A DNA stretch of 64,000 nt. It comes from Variovorax sp. PAMC26660. Lineage in GTDB: Bacteria > Pseudomonadota > Gammaproteobacteria > Burkholderiales > Burkholderiaceae_C. The stretch spans positions 2,418,001 through 2,482,000 of the forward strand of contig NZ_CP060295.1 in NCBI RefSeq assembly GCF_014302995.1, written 5' to 3'. Shown here in pieces: positions 1 to 8,742 of this stretch (its first letter is position 1; the number at the start of each line of letters is the position of its first letter). The notes below the pieces were generated by a model. The model saw nothing but the letters and a program-made list of their open reading frames with translations, did no database searches and had not been told where the DNA came from. Both the position numbers and the translations under genes were made by a program.

Positions 1-638
<638 letters not shown>

Positions 639-730
639 CGGGGGGTTCTCCGCAGGGTGACGAAAAAACGCATTTTGCGCCCTGGAACGAGCGCGCGTAG
701 AGTGCGGGCGATCTCAACCGGGAGCGCAAT

Positions 731-1522
731 GTGAGCAAGGCAGCATCGACTCGGACCCAGGCGAACATCAAGGCAGGCATCGGCGGCTGGACCTACGAGC
801 CCTGGCGCGACAACTTCTATCCCAAGGGCCTCGCGCACGCGAAGGAGTTGAACTATGCGAGCCGCAAGGTGAGCGCCATCGAGATCAACGGCACCTACTA
901 CAGCACCTTCAAGCCCGAGCACTTCAGGAAGTGGCACGACGAGACGCCGGCGGACTTCATGTTCTCGCTCAAGGCCTCGCGCTTCGCCACCAACCGCAAG
1001 CTGTTGTCGGGCGCGGGCGATTCGATCAAGCGCTTCATCGACAGCGGCGTGGTCGAGCTGGGCGACAAGCTGGGGCCGATCGTGTGGCAGTTCATGCCGA
1101 CCAAGCAGTTCGATGCCGAAGACTTCGAGGCGTTTCTCGAACTGCTGCCGAAGAAGGAAGGCAGCCGCGCGCTGCGCCACGTGATGGACGTGCGGCACGA
1201 GAGCTTCATCGTGCCGGCCTACAAGGCACTCGCGAAGAAGCACAAGGTGTCGACGGTGTTCACCGACGCCGACAAGTTTCCGTCCTTCGAGGAGCCCGAG
1301 GGCGAGTTCGCCTATGCACGGCTCATGATGGCCGACGCGAAGCTCAAGACCGGCTATGGGCCGAAGGCGCTCGACACCTGGGCCGAACGCGCGCAGGGAT
1401 GGGCGGGATCGCCAACGAAGAAACGCGACGTGTTCGTCTACTTCATCAACGGCGCCAAGGAAAAGGCACCGGCCGCGGCCGGTGCCTTGCTGGAGCGCCT
1501 GGGATGGACGCCGCCGGCCTGA
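731..1522 (+). CDS. DUF72 domain-containing protein (YecE family)
   Basis: A 263-residue cytoplasmic protein of the DUF72/YecE family, a TIM-barrel fold of unproven biochemical function. The conserved opening (GGWTYEPWRDNFYP), the segment EINGTYYSTF and SLKASRFATNRK, and the C-terminal YVYFIN-type segment (VFVYFINGAKEKAP) are typical. The start is GTG at 731; the overlapping ATG at 729 is followed at once by TGA, so it cannot be used. The gene stands alone, divergent from the M20 peptidase and convergent with bactofilin (30 bp apart). Confidence 0.85.
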   Translation: MSKAASTRTQANIKAGIGGWTYEPWRDNFYPKGLAHAKELNYASRKVSAIEINGTYYSTFKPEHFRKWHDETPADFMFSLKASRFATNRKLLSGAGDSIKRFIDSGVVELGDKLGPIVWQFMPTKQFDAEDFEAFLELLPKKEGSRALRHVMDVRHESFIVPAYKALAKKHKVSTVFTDADKFPSFEEPEGEFAYARLMMADAKLKTGYGPKALDTWAERAQGWAGSPTKKRDVFVYFINGAKEKAPAAAGALLERLGWTPPA

Positions 1523-1552
1523 ACCCGGGCGGCGTGTAAACCGAAGACTGCG

Positions 1553-2059
1553 TTAAGCCTTGGCGCCGAAGCTGATTTCGCCCGACAGCTGGCCGCCTTC
1601 TTCGATCACGATCTTGCCGTAGCGGATCTTGCCGGTGACCTTGCCGGTCGAGTGAATGACCAGCTTCTCGCGCACCGTGAGGTTGCCGTCGAAGATGCCG
1701 CGGATTTCGGCGATGTCGATTTCGGCCGAGCCCTTGAACTCGCCCTGTTCGGCGATCTGCATCAGGCGCGAGTCCATGGTCGCTTCGACCAGGCCTTCGA
1801 CCACGAGCGTGTCGCAATCGGTGATCTCGACGCCCTTGAGCTTGATGTTCGGGCCGACGGTGAGCTTGCTGCCGCCTTCCTTGACGGCGGGTGCTGCTGC
1901 AGCAGCAGCACCGAGTCCGCCTTGTTGTGCGGTCAGCGATGAAGGATTGACGGGGGTACCGGAGAGATTGGTGCCCGAACCAACCAGCGGGGCGGGGCGG
2001 GATGTCAACGAGTCGGTGTCACGATCACGCTTGCCGAAAAAGGGGGACTGTGTAGCCAA
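1553..2059 (-). CDS. Bactofilin (polymer-forming cytoskeletal protein)
   Basis: A 168-residue bactofilin, a nucleotide-independent cytoskeletal polymer former that scaffolds envelope or morphogenesis proteins. Residues ~60-160 contain the repetitive beta-helix pattern (GVEITDCDTLVVEGLVEA, GSAEIDIAEIRGIFDGN, GKVTGKIRYGKIVIEEGG), flanked by a disordered Ser/Ala-rich N-terminus. I place the start at TTG 2059 (MATQSPFFGK) because GAGGAG lies just upstream at proper spacing; an upstream in-frame TTG at 2074 would overlap that ribosome binding site. No peptidase or morphogenesis partner is adjacent, so its client is unknown. Confidence 0.85.
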   Translation of the reverse strand: MATQSPFFGKRDRDTDSLTSRPAPLVGSGTNLSGTPVNPSSLTAQQGGLGAAAAAAPAVKEGGSKLTVGPNIKLKGVEITDCDTLVVEGLVEATMDSRLMQIAEQGEFKGSAEIDIAEIRGIFDGNLTVREKLVIHSTGKVTGKIRYGKIVIEEGGQLSGEISFGAKA

Positions 2060-2156
2060 AGGGGAGCTCCTCAAGAAAGGGACTATCGTAAGAACGCACT
2101 CATGGCATGCGGCACTTCATTGCGCAATAAGCGTAACTGAATAAATCGCCCTCGAC

Positions 2157-3086
2157 ATGACAATGCTCCGCATGAGCCGCCCGAACATCGAAGCCCTTTC
2201 CACCCCCGCCGCCACCGACTCGCGCTTCGACAAGCCCGCGCGCGGCTGGCGACGCAAGCTGTTCACCGTGATCTTCGAGGCCGACACGCCTGCCGGCCTG
2301 TGGTTCGACCTGGCGCTGATCGCGGTGATCGTGACCAGCGTGCTGGTGGTGATCCTGGACAGCGTGCAGTCGATCCGCGAGCAATGGCGCCCGGTGTTCA
2401 ACGCGCTCGAATGGGTGTTCACCATTCTCTTCACGCTGGAATACATCGCGCGGCTGTCGTGCGTGAACAAGCCCCTGCGCTATGCACTGAGTTTCTATGG
2501 CGTGATCGATCTGCTCGCGCTGCTGCCCACTTTTCTGGTGGCGCTGGCGCCCGAGCTGGCCTACCTGATCGACGTGCGCATCCTGCGGCTGTTGCGCGTG
2601 TTCCGCATCTTCAAGCTCTCGCGCTACTCGGTGGAATACCGCGCGCTGGTGCTGGCCGTGGCGTCGAGCCGCCGGAAGATCACCGTGTTCGTCGGCTTCG
2701 TGATGCTGGTGGTGCTGGTGATGGGCACGCTGATGTATGTGGTCGAAGGGCCGACGCACGGCTTCACCAGCATTCCGGTGGCGATCTACTGGGCCATCTC
2801 GACCATGGCCACGGTGGGCTTCGGCGACCTCGTGCCCAAGACCGACCTGGGCCGCGCGATCGCCTCGGTGATGATGTTGCTGGGCTGGGGCGTGCTGGCC
2901 GTGCCCACCGGCATCGTGACGGCAGAGATGGCACGGCGCGGGTCCGACGACGATGCGGCTCCGGTGGCTGTGGCGTCGCGCGGCGTGCTGGCGATGACGC
3001 CGCCGCCCACCGCCGCACCTGCGCGACGGATTACGCCTGCGGCCAGACGACGCGCCCTTGCGCAGCATCGTCGAGGCGGGCGATGA
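2157..3086 (+). CDS. Voltage-gated potassium channel-like ion transporter
   Basis: A 309-residue inner-membrane channel of the six-helix voltage-gated cation superfamily. Hydrophobic helices S1-S4 span about residues 45-180; S4 is arginine-rich (ILRLLRVFRIFKLSRYS). The pore loop carries the K+ selectivity filter TVGFGD (about residue 221), followed by S6 (MMLLGWGVLAVPTGIVTAE). The C-terminal tail past residue ~260 is low-complexity Ala/Pro/Arg and overlaps the end of the convergent YigZ gene by 56 bp. The filter predicts K+ selectivity; gating is unknown. Confidence 0.88.
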   Translation: MTMLRMSRPNIEALSTPAATDSRFDKPARGWRRKLFTVIFEADTPAGLWFDLALIAVIVTSVLVVILDSVQSIREQWRPVFNALEWVFTILFTLEYIARLSCVNKPLRYALSFYGVIDLLALLPTFLVALAPELAYLIDVRILRLLRVFRIFKLSRYSVEYRALVLAVASSRRKITVFVGFVMLVVLVMGTLMYVVEGPTHGFTSIPVAIYWAISTMATVGFGDLVPKTDLGRAIASVMMLLGWGVLAVPTGIVTAEMARRGSDDDAAPVAVASRGVLAMTPPPTAAPARRITPAARRRALAQHRRGGR

Positions 3087-3618
3087 AGGCATCGGCGTCG
3101 GGTGCGGGGAGCGTGAAGGCAAAGTGCACATCGTCGCCGTGCTGCACCTCATCGAGCACCGCGCCTGCTGCGGCAAGCTCGCGCCGCAACAGCCCCTCGA
3201 GCGCATAGGGCACTGCGCACCGCAGGCTGCGCTGCCGCACCAGCGGCACGAGCGTGGCGCCCAGCAGGGCCTGCGCGATGGCGTCGGTGTAGGTCCGCAC
3301 GAGGCCGCCCGCGCCGAGTTTCACGCCGCCGAAGTAGCGCACCACGGTCGCGAGCGCGCCCTCGATCTCTTGATGACGCAGCACTTCCAGCATCGGCCGG
3401 CCGGCCGTGCCGCCGGGCTCGCCGTCGTCGTTGGCCGCTGATTGGCCACCGGCCATCAAGGCCCAGCACACATGCGCAGCCGCGGGGTGCTCGGCCCGCA
3501 GCGAGGCGACGACGGCCAGCGCAGCGGCCCGGTCGGGCACCGGCTGCACGCAACCGATGAAGCGGCTCTTCTTGATGACCAGCTCGCTGTGAACCGGTTG
3601 CGCCAGCGTGAAGCTCAT
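3031..3618 (-). CDS. YigZ/IMPACT family protein
   Basis: A 195-residue protein of the YigZ/UPF0029-IMPACT family, thought to bind nucleic acid or translation components; no enzymatic reaction is established. The conserved N-terminus (ELVIKKSRFIGCVQPV), the HPAAAHVCWAL segment, DDGEPGGTAGRPMLEVL and VVRYFGGVKLGAGGLVRTY are all family hallmarks. I use the ATG at 3618 (MSFTLAQPV) since the residues of the longer frame upstream are not family-like. It lies 19 bp downstream of metW on the same strand, so it may be co-transcribed with metXW, though it has no known methionine role. Confidence 0.88.
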   Translation of the reverse strand: MSFTLAQPVHSELVIKKSRFIGCVQPVPDRAAALAVVASLRAEHPAAAHVCWALMAGGQSAANDDGEPGGTAGRPMLEVLRHQEIEGALATVVRYFGGVKLGAGGLVRTYTDAIAQALLGATLVPLVRQRSLRCAVPYALEGLLRRELAAAGAVLDEVQHGDDVHFAFTLPAPDADAFIARLDDAAQGRVVWPQA

Positions 3619-3637
3619 CCGGTGCGGCGCTTGCGGC

Positions 3638-4225
3638 TCAGCCGCCCCGCTCGAACTTGAAGACCGCCGTGCTGGCGCGCGCATTCGGCAGCCAGCGCAC
3701 GTCACGCCCGTTCTGCAGGCCGAACGAATCGAGCACGCGCAGCTTGTTCTTGCCGGCCAGCACTTCGAAGTCCTTGAAGGTGCCCACGCGGATGTTGGGC
3801 GTGTCGTACCACTGGTAGGGCAGGCGGCGCGTCACCGGCATGCGGCCGCGCGCCACGCTCAGGCGGTTGGGCCAGTGCGCGAAGTTGGGGAAGGCGACGA
3901 CGCCGATGCGGCCCACGCGCGCGGTCTCGCGCAGCATGACCTCGGCATTGCGCAGATGCTGCAGCGTGTCGATCTGCAGCACCACGTCGAACGAGGCGTC
4001 ATCGAACATCGCGAGGCCTTCGTCGAGGTTGAGCTGGATCACGTCGACGCCGCGGCGGATGCACTGCAGCACGTTGCCGTCGGCAATCTCCACGCCATAG
4101 CCGCTGCAGCCGCGTTCGCGCTGCAGCAGGTCGAGCAGGGCGCCGTCGCCACAGCCGAGGTCGAGCACGCGCGAGCCTTCGGGCACGAGTGCAGCGATGA
4201 GTCGTTGATTGTCGAGGTCGCTCAT
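3638..4225 (-). CDS. metW: Methionine biosynthesis protein MetW
   Basis: A 195-residue class I methyltransferase-fold protein. The glycine-rich SAM-binding motif is [15 protein letters not shown] (residue ~20), followed by a conserved acidic strand and [14 protein letters not shown]. In this phylum MetW is always found next to MetX and is needed with it for methionine synthesis, probably as an accessory factor for homoserine acylation rather than as a free methyltransferase (family knowledge). Its ATG overlaps the metX stop by 4 bases (ATGA), which implies translational coupling. Confidence 0.94.
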   Translation of the reverse strand: MSDLDNQRLIAALVPEGSRVLDLGCGDGALLDLLQRERGCSGYGVEIADGNVLQCIRRGVDVIQLNLDEGLAMFDDASFDVVLQIDTLQHLRNAEVMLRETARVGRIGVVAFPNFAHWPNRLSVARGRMPVTRRLPYQWYDTPNIRVGTFKDFEVLAGKNKLRVLDSFGLQNGRDVRWLPNARASTAVFKFERGG

Positions 4226-5376
4226 TGGAATTCCTGCGCCACGCGTTCGAAGTAGGAGCGCACCACGCCCATGTAGCGCACGTCGTCCAGCAGGAAGGCG
4301 TCGTGCCCGTGCGGCGCATCGATCTCGGCGTAGCTCACGTTGCGGCGGTTGTCGAGCAGCGCCTTCACCAGTTCGCGGCTGCGCGCGGGCGAAAAGCGCC
4401 AGTCGGTCTTGAAGCTCACGAGCAGGAACTTGGCCGTGGCCTGCGCCAGCGCGGTGCTGAGATTGCCGCCGTGGTTGCGGGCGGGGTCGAAGTAGTCGAG
4501 CGCGCGGGTGATCAGCAGGTAGGTGTTGGCGTCGAAGTACTCGCTGAACTTGTCGCCCTGGTAGCGCAGGTAGCTCTCGATCTGGAACTCGACGTCCTGC
4601 GTGGAGTAGCGGTAGTTAAGGCCGACCGTCTCGCCCTCGACAGCGCTGCGCAGGATGCGGCCGAACTTCTCGTTCATCACGTCGTCGCTGAGGTACGTGA
4701 TGTGGCCGATCATGCGGGCGATGCGCAGGCCGCGCTTGGGGATCACGCCGTGCTGATAGAAGTGGCCGCCGTGGAAGTCGGGGTCGGTCACGATGGCGCG
4801 GCGCGCGACTTCGTTGAAGGCGATGTTCTCGGCCGTGAGGTTGGGTGCGCTGGCCACCACCACGGCGTGGCGCACGCGGTCGGGGTACTGCAGCGTCCAC
4901 GACAGCGCCTGCATGCCGCCGAGGCTGCCGCCCATGACGGCTGCAAGCGTGCGGATGCCCAGTTCGTCCAGCAATGCGGCCTGGGCGTCGACCCAGTCTT
5001 CGACCGTCACCACCGGGAAGTCGGCGCCGTAGACCTGACCGGTGGCCGGGTTGACGTGCATCGGGCCGGTCGAGCCGAAGCAGGAGCCGAGGTTGTTGAC
5101 GCCGATCACGAAGAAGCGGTCGGTGTCGACCGGCTTGCCCGGCCCGACCATGTTGTCCCACCAGCCCTCGGAGCGGGCCTGGCCTTCGTAGACCCCCGCG
5201 ACGTGGTGCGAGGCATTGAGCGCATGGCACACCAGCACCGCATTGCTGCGGTCGGCGTTCAGCGTGCCATAGGTCTCGTAGGCGAGTGTGTAGTCGCTGA
5301 TCGACGTGCCGCTGCGCAAGGCCAGCGGGCCTGCGAACTGCATCGACTGCGAAGTGACGACCAAAGGTGACGGCAT
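4222..5376 (-). CDS. metX: Homoserine O-acyltransferase MetX
   Basis: A 384-residue alpha/beta-hydrolase enzyme that acylates homoserine (with acetyl- or succinyl-CoA; the two types cannot be separated here) to open methionine synthesis. Visible landmarks are [13 protein letters not shown] (oxyanion region), the nucleophile elbow [11 protein letters not shown], and the C-terminal catalytic [11 protein letters not shown] histidine. The ATG at 5376 has no clear Shine-Dalgarno site; instead a GC hairpin with a run of six T ends 5 bases upstream (see 5382-5414). It is followed by metW with a 4-base overlap. Confidence 0.94.
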   Translation of the reverse strand: MPSPLVVTSQSMQFAGPLALRSGTSISDYTLAYETYGTLNADRSNAVLVCHALNASHHVAGVYEGQARSEGWWDNMVGPGKPVDTDRFFVIGVNNLGSCFGSTGPMHVNPATGQVYGADFPVVTVEDWVDAQAALLDELGIRTLAAVMGGSLGGMQALSWTLQYPDRVRHAVVVASAPNLTAENIAFNEVARRAIVTDPDFHGGHFYQHGVIPKRGLRIARMIGHITYLSDDVMNEKFGRILRSAVEGETVGLNYRYSTQDVEFQIESYLRYQGDKFSEYFDANTYLLITRALDYFDPARNHGGNLSTALAQATAKFLLVSFKTDWRFSPARSRELVKALLDNRRNVSYAEIDAPHGHDAFLLDDVRYMGVVRSYFERVAQEFQ

Positions 5377-5381
5377 GAATG

Positions 5382-5414
5382 AAAAAACCCGGCCTCGCCA
5401 AAAACGAGCCGGGT
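5382..5414 (-). terminator. Terminator-like hairpin abutting the metX start codon (possible attenuator)
   Basis: On the minus strand ACCCGGCTCG pairs with CGAG(G)CCGGGT (one bulged base) around a TTTTTGG loop, followed directly by TTTTTT and then, five bases later, by the metX ATG. This has the form of an intrinsic terminator, yet any promoter for metX must lie upstream of it. That suggests attenuation of metX, or readthrough control from the upstream gene. No leader peptide or known SAM riboswitch was recognised. Confidence 0.6.
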
Positions 5415-5436
5415 CCGGCAGCCGTCTTTAGCAGAA

Positions 5437-5464
5437 TTTATAAAGCGCCCGCAAGCTGTAGCAA
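5437..5464 (-). promoter_or_regulatory. Putative sigma-70 promoter of metXW
   Basis: On the minus strand TTGCTA (5464-5459) and TATAAA (5442-5437) are separated by 16 bases, giving an inferred start near 5430 and a leader of about 55 nucleotides that contains the hairpin at 5382-5414. It was assigned by eye only. Confidence 0.4.
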
Positions 5465-5485
5465 ATCGGCGCAGAGCAAGTATAT

Positions 5486-5574
5486 CCCCCAGGCTTCGCG
5501 CACTTCGTGTCGCTTCTCCAACCCCCTTTCCGGGGGCAACACCAGCGGCCCGGCAAAGCCGGTTCCGCGGTGTT
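5486..5574 (-). repeat. Structured intergenic repeat, copy A
   Basis: One of three ~89-bp copies in this window (others at 44434-44522 and 60092-60180), here in the minus orientation. The shared core contains CACCGCGGAACCGGC, TTTGCCGGGCCGCTGGTG, a GCCCCCGG...GGGGG element, and GCGACACGAAGTGCGCGAAG, which give three successive hairpins. It lies directly downstream of the GDT1 gene and upstream of the metX promoter. Spurious short reading frames through the copies give look-alike peptides, which is how the family shows up. Confidence 0.85.
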
Positions 5575-5594
5575 CCTGGAAGGAGCCCGCCCCT

Positions 5595-6158
5595 CTACCA
5601 GCCCACGATCATGACGACGCCCAGCACCAGGAAGATCGCGGCGGAGATGCCATGCACGAGCTTGATGGGAACGCGCTTGACGATCTTGTCGCCAAGCCAC
5701 ACCACAGGCGCATTGGCCAGCATCATGCCCAGCGTGGTGCCGGCAACGACCCAGAAATAGTCCTGGGTGAAGCGGGCTGCGAGCATGACGGTGGCGATCT
5801 GCGTCTTGTCGCCCATCTCGGCCAGGAAGAACGCGATGACCGTGGTGCCGAAGACGCCGAAGTGCGAGGCACCGGGGGCGTCGTCATCGTCGAGCTTGTC
5901 GGGAATCAGCATCCAGGCGGCCATCGCGATGAACGAGCCGCCCAGGATCCAGCGAAGGACCTCGGGCCCCAGCCAGTGCGTGATGTAGTTGCCGACGGCA
6001 CCCGCAAGGGCATGGTTGACGATGGTGGCGACGAAGATGCCCAGCACGATCGGCCAGGGTTTCCTGAAACGGGCAGCGAGCAAGAGGGCCAGAAGTTGGG
6101 TCTTGTCGCCCATTTCGGCGAGCGCAACTACGCCGGTTGCAACGAGAAAAGCTTCCAT
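5595..6158 (-). CDS. GDT1/TMEM165 (UPF0016) family Mn2+ exporter
   Basis: A 187-residue inner-membrane protein with the internal two-fold repeat of the UPF0016/GDT1 family. Each half carries the cation-binding signature E-x-G-D-K-T (ALAEMGDKTQLL near residue 14, FLAEMGDKTQIA near residue 115), separated by a short acidic cytoplasmic loop (DDDDAPG). About six transmembrane helices are visible. Bacterial members such as MneA export Mn2+, and the Mn2+-sensing riboswitch just upstream (6193-6350) supports that role here. It is monocistronic as far as the sequence shows, with repeat copy A following its stop. Confidence 0.92.
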   Translation of the reverse strand: MEAFLVATGVVALAEMGDKTQLLALLLAARFRKPWPIVLGIFVATIVNHALAGAVGNYITHWLGPEVLRWILGGSFIAMAAWMLIPDKLDDDDAPGASHFGVFGTTVIAFFLAEMGDKTQIATVMLAARFTQDYFWVVAGTTLGMMLANAPVVWLGDKIVKRVPIKLVHGISAAIFLVLGVVMIVGW

Positions 6159-6192
6159 GATGAACGTGGGTTCCTTGGGCCGAAGGACGCAA

Positions 6193-6350
6193 TTGACCGT
6201 GCAACACCTTCGGCCATATTTCCCGAAGTTGCACGGTCAAAGGTCTCGCCAGGTGTTTTCACTGCACGCGCCATGTCCTGTGTGGGGCAGGACAAGTCTG
6301 TTGACGCGGGCCCTTCTCGAAGTCGGAAGGCGGCTACTCCCCAATGACGG
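6193..6350 (-). promoter_or_regulatory. yybP-ykoY Mn2+ riboswitch with expression-platform hairpin
   Basis: On the minus strand the diagnostic elements occur in order: TTGGGGAGTAGCC (about 6344-6332), the GTCAACA segment (about 6305-6299) and GGCGAGACCTTTG (6251-6239). These are the L1/L3 metal-binding loops and closing helix of the yybP-ykoY aptamer, as in E. coli mntP and alx. The 3' strand of the aptamer runs straight into a long stem, TTGACCGTGCAAC (6240-6228) with GTTGCACGGTCAA (6205-6193), likely the switching element. No U-run follows, and AAGGA lies between the stem and the ATG at 6158, so control may be translational. Mn2+ binding should turn on the downstream exporter. Confidence 0.9.
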
Positions 6351-6418
6351 GGCGGATTCTACCTGCAGCCCTCAAGACCTCGGCTGAATTCGGTAAGCGT
6401 GCGCTCGCTTTTTTAGTT

Positions 6419-6614
6419 TTGACAAGTGCTACCTCAAGAATCAATTTTCTGCTTGCATTTCGCATATTTCACCCATAATGCAAGAGCCTCCCTCTTAATT
6501 TTGGTGGGGAGGCAGTTCGGTGATCGGTCAGTTTCGCGCGACTCGACGGCTCTCGTTTGAGTGATGCTTTCGGGACTCCATCGCTTTTCTTGATGTGTTT
6601 ATAGGAGTCCCTTG
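6419..6614 (+). promoter_or_regulatory. Promoter region and long leader of the RRM protein gene
   Basis: Two promoter-like pairs are visible: TTGACA (6419-6424) with CAATTT (6442-6447, spacer 17), and TTGCAT (6453-6458) with CATAAT (6474-6479, spacer 15). Either gives a leader of 120-165 nucleotides. The leader has a stable hairpin (GCCTCCC with GGGAGGC, about 6486-6513) and ends in AGGAG seven bases before the ATG. Long leaders of this sort are common for cold-induced RNA-binding protein genes, but no cold-shock element was proved here. Confidence 0.45.
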
Positions 6615-7178
6615 ATGGGCAACAAACTGTACGTCGGCAACCTGCCTTACTCGGTGCGCGACGGTGATCTCGAACAGGCCTTCGGCCAGTTCGGCGCAGT
6701 GACCAGCGCCAAGGTCATGATGGAACGCGACACGGGCCGCTCGAAGGGCTTCGGCTTTGTCGAAATGGGCAGTGACGCGGAAGCACAGGCAGCCATCACC
6801 GGCATGAACGGCCAGCCCCTGGGCGGCCGCAGCGTCGTCGTCAATGAAGCACGTCCCATGGAAGCACGTCCCCCGCGCAGCGGTGGTGGCGGCGGCTACG
6901 GTGGTGGCGGCGGTGGTTATGGCGGCGGTGGTGGCGGAGGCTACGGCGGCGGCGGTGGTGGCTACGGTGGTGGTGGCGGCGATCGCAGCGGCGGCGGCGG
7001 TGGTCGCTCGGGTGGCGGCGGCTACGGCGGCGGCGGTGGTGGCCGCAGTGGCGGCGGCGGCGGTGGTGGCGATGGCGGTTTCCGCAGCCCCTACGGCGCT
7101 GGCCCCCGTGGCGGCGGCGGTGGTGGTCGCAGCGGTGGTGGCGGCGGCTACGGTGGTGGCGGCAACAGCGGCTACTGA
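6615..7178 (+). CDS. RRM-domain RNA-binding protein with glycine-rich tail
   Basis: A 187-residue protein with one RNA recognition motif (residues 1-80), showing RNP2 LYVGNL and RNP1 KGFGFVEM. About 100 residues follow of G-G-G-Y/R-S-G repeats with scattered Tyr and Arg. This is the layout of the cyanobacterial and proteobacterial Rbp/cold-inducible RNA-binding proteins, which bind single-stranded RNA and act as chaperones; the Gly/Tyr/Arg tail resembles low-complexity regions that favour condensate formation (inference). The start is ATG 6615 because AGGAG at 6603-6607 is spaced for it; a TTG at 6612 is less likely. A terminator follows. Confidence 0.92.
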   Translation: MGNKLYVGNLPYSVRDGDLEQAFGQFGAVTSAKVMMERDTGRSKGFGFVEMGSDAEAQAAITGMNGQPLGGRSVVVNEARPMEARPPRSGGGGGYGGGGGGYGGGGGGGYGGGGGGYGGGGGDRSGGGGGRSGGGGYGGGGGGRSGGGGGGGDGGFRSPYGAGPRGGGGGGRSGGGGGYGGGGNSGY

Positions 7179-7206
7179 TTCCCGCGCTTCAACGCACACA
7201 GACAAA

Positions 7207-7229
7207 AGGCTCCCTCGGGAGCCTTTTTC
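7207..7229. terminator. Bidirectional intrinsic terminator
   Basis: AAAAGGCTCCC-TC-GGGAGCCTTTTT forms a GC stem with T-runs on both strands. It lies between the RRM gene and the convergent SDR gene and can serve both. Confidence 0.85.
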
Positions 7230-7265
7230 AATGGCAATGGATCTGTGCCTGGCGCTTTTTCTTCT

Positions 7266-8048
7266 TCAGGCTTCGCCGCTGCGCTTCTTGCGCTCGCGGC
7301 CCTGCACCGCCCGGTCAAGCACGGCATTGGGCAGCATGCGCATGATCTTGGCGACCACGCCCATCTGCCAGGGAATCACGCGGTAGCTCGTGCCGGACTC
7401 GATGGCGCGCAGCGCCTGCGCGGCGAAGTCCTCGGCCTTCATCAGGAAGGGCATGCCGTAGCGGTTGCCTTGCGTGAGCGGCGTGTCGATATAGCCCGGG
7501 CAGAGCGTGACGACCTTGACGCCGCTGTTGTGCAGCTCGCCGCGCAGGCTCTCGCAGTACGCGACCACGCCAGCCTTGCTGGCGCAATACGCGCCATGCC
7601 CCGGCAGCCCGCGAATGGCAGCGACGCTGGCGATGCCGACCAGCCGGCCGCTGCCGCGCTTTTCCATCGCTTTCACGAACGGATGGAAAGTAGCGGCCAG
7701 TCCGACGTTGTTGGTGGCGAAGGTCTGCGCCAGCACGTCGAGGTCCGCGCGCTGCGCCGTGTCGATGCCAACGCTGATGCCTGCATTGGCGATCACCACG
7801 TCGGGCAGCCCCTGCTGCGCGATGCAGGCGACGCCGGCAGCCACGATGCTGTCCGTTTGCGCCACGTCGGCGCTGTAGATTTGGTAGCGGTCTGCGCTTA
7901 GCTGACGGGCGTTCGCCCATGATTCGATCTCCGCCGTGCGCCGTGCGACCAGCGCCAGGCGATAGCCCGCGTCGCTGAAGCTCGCGGCCAGGGCCTGGCC
8001 GATGCCGCTCGATGCGCCGGTGATGAAGACAAGCGGGGACGTGGTCAT
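7266..8048 (-). CDS. SDR family oxidoreductase
   Basis: A 260-residue classical short-chain dehydrogenase/reductase. The NAD(P)-binding TGASSGIG is at residues 10-17, the NAG motif of strand 4 follows (VVIANAGISVG), then the catalytic Ser (GIASVAA) and the Y-x-x-x-K pair (AYCASKAG), and a PG motif (LCPGYIDTP). An arginine after strand 2 (VARRTAE) suggests NADPH preference. The substrate is unknown. It lies 34 bp downstream of lptC on the same strand, at the end of the kdsD-kdsC-lptC operon, where lptA-lptB would usually be found. Confidence 0.88.
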   Translation of the reverse strand: MTTSPLVFITGASSGIGQALAASFSDAGYRLALVARRTAEIESWANARQLSADRYQIYSADVAQTDSIVAAGVACIAQQGLPDVVIANAGISVGIDTAQRADLDVLAQTFATNNVGLAATFHPFVKAMEKRGSGRLVGIASVAAIRGLPGHGAYCASKAGVVAYCESLRGELHNSGVKVVTLCPGYIDTPLTQGNRYGMPFLMKAEDFAAQALRAIESGTSYRVIPWQMGVVAKIMRMLPNAVLDRAVQGRERKKRSGEA

Positions 8049-8082
8049 GCGTGAGTGGCTTCCGGGTGTTTTCTTTTTTTCT

Positions 8083-8742
8083 TCAGCGCTTCTTGGCCGG
8101 AGCCGCAGCCATCGCCGGCGACGGCATCAGCATGCCGCGCACCCGGCCGTTCAGGTTGGCTACGCCGCTCAGGTTGTCATAGTCGAGCGTGTCGCCCGTG
8201 AACTGGTCGGTGCCGCGAAGGAGCGTGACCGGCTGGTTCGACGTGACGCGCTCGGTGTCGAGAAAGGTGTGCAGGAACTCGCCGCGGAATTCGAGGCGCG
8301 GCATCGGCTTGCCGTTGGCGCCCACCGACGGGTCGCGAATGACGATGGCATTGCCGAACAGTTGGATTTCGCTGCCATCGGAGTTCGACAGACCGCGGTT
8401 GGCCGTCGAGCGCGTGACCAGTCCTTCGGGGGACACGGAGCGCATGCGCACCTTGTCCACCTCGATGGTGTCTGTGTCCGGATAGTGCCGCCCTTCAGTG
8501 CCATGAAGCTCGCTGCGCAGCTCGCCGCTGGGCAGGAAATTCTTGATCACGAAGTCGCGCATGAAGTAATCGGGCTCATGCGTGGGCGCGGTCTTGGCGG
8601 AAGGCTCCAGCAGCTTGGGCGCATTGCGCACCAGCCAGTAGGTGCCCAGCGCCACGGCCGCCGTCAGGATGATCGGCAGATAGATCGTCGCGCGGTCGAG
8701 CACATTGCGCACCTGGCTCCACACGCGTTGGATGTCGTTCAT
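8083..8742 (-). CDS. lptC: LPS export system periplasmic protein LptC
   Basis: A 219-residue bitopic protein with one N-terminal membrane segment (residues ~20-42) followed by a periplasmic OstA/LptC beta-jellyroll domain. LptC accepts lipopolysaccharide from LptBFG and passes it to LptA across the periplasm. The family pattern DYFMRDFVIKNF and HYPDTDTIEVDKVRM is present. Its ATG overlaps the kdsC stop by 4 bases. The usual neighbours lptA and lptB are not in the window; an SDR gene takes their place. Confidence 0.87.
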   Translation of the reverse strand: MNDIQRVWSQVRNVLDRATIYLPIILTAAVALGTYWLVRNAPKLLEPSAKTAPTHEPDYFMRDFVIKNFLPSGELRSELHGTEGRHYPDTDTIEVDKVRMRSVSPEGLVTRSTANRGLSNSDGSEIQLFGNAIVIRDPSVGANGKPMPRLEFRGEFLHTFLDTERVTSNQPVTLLRGTDQFTGDTLDYDNLSGVANLNGRVRGMLMPSPAMAAAPAKKR

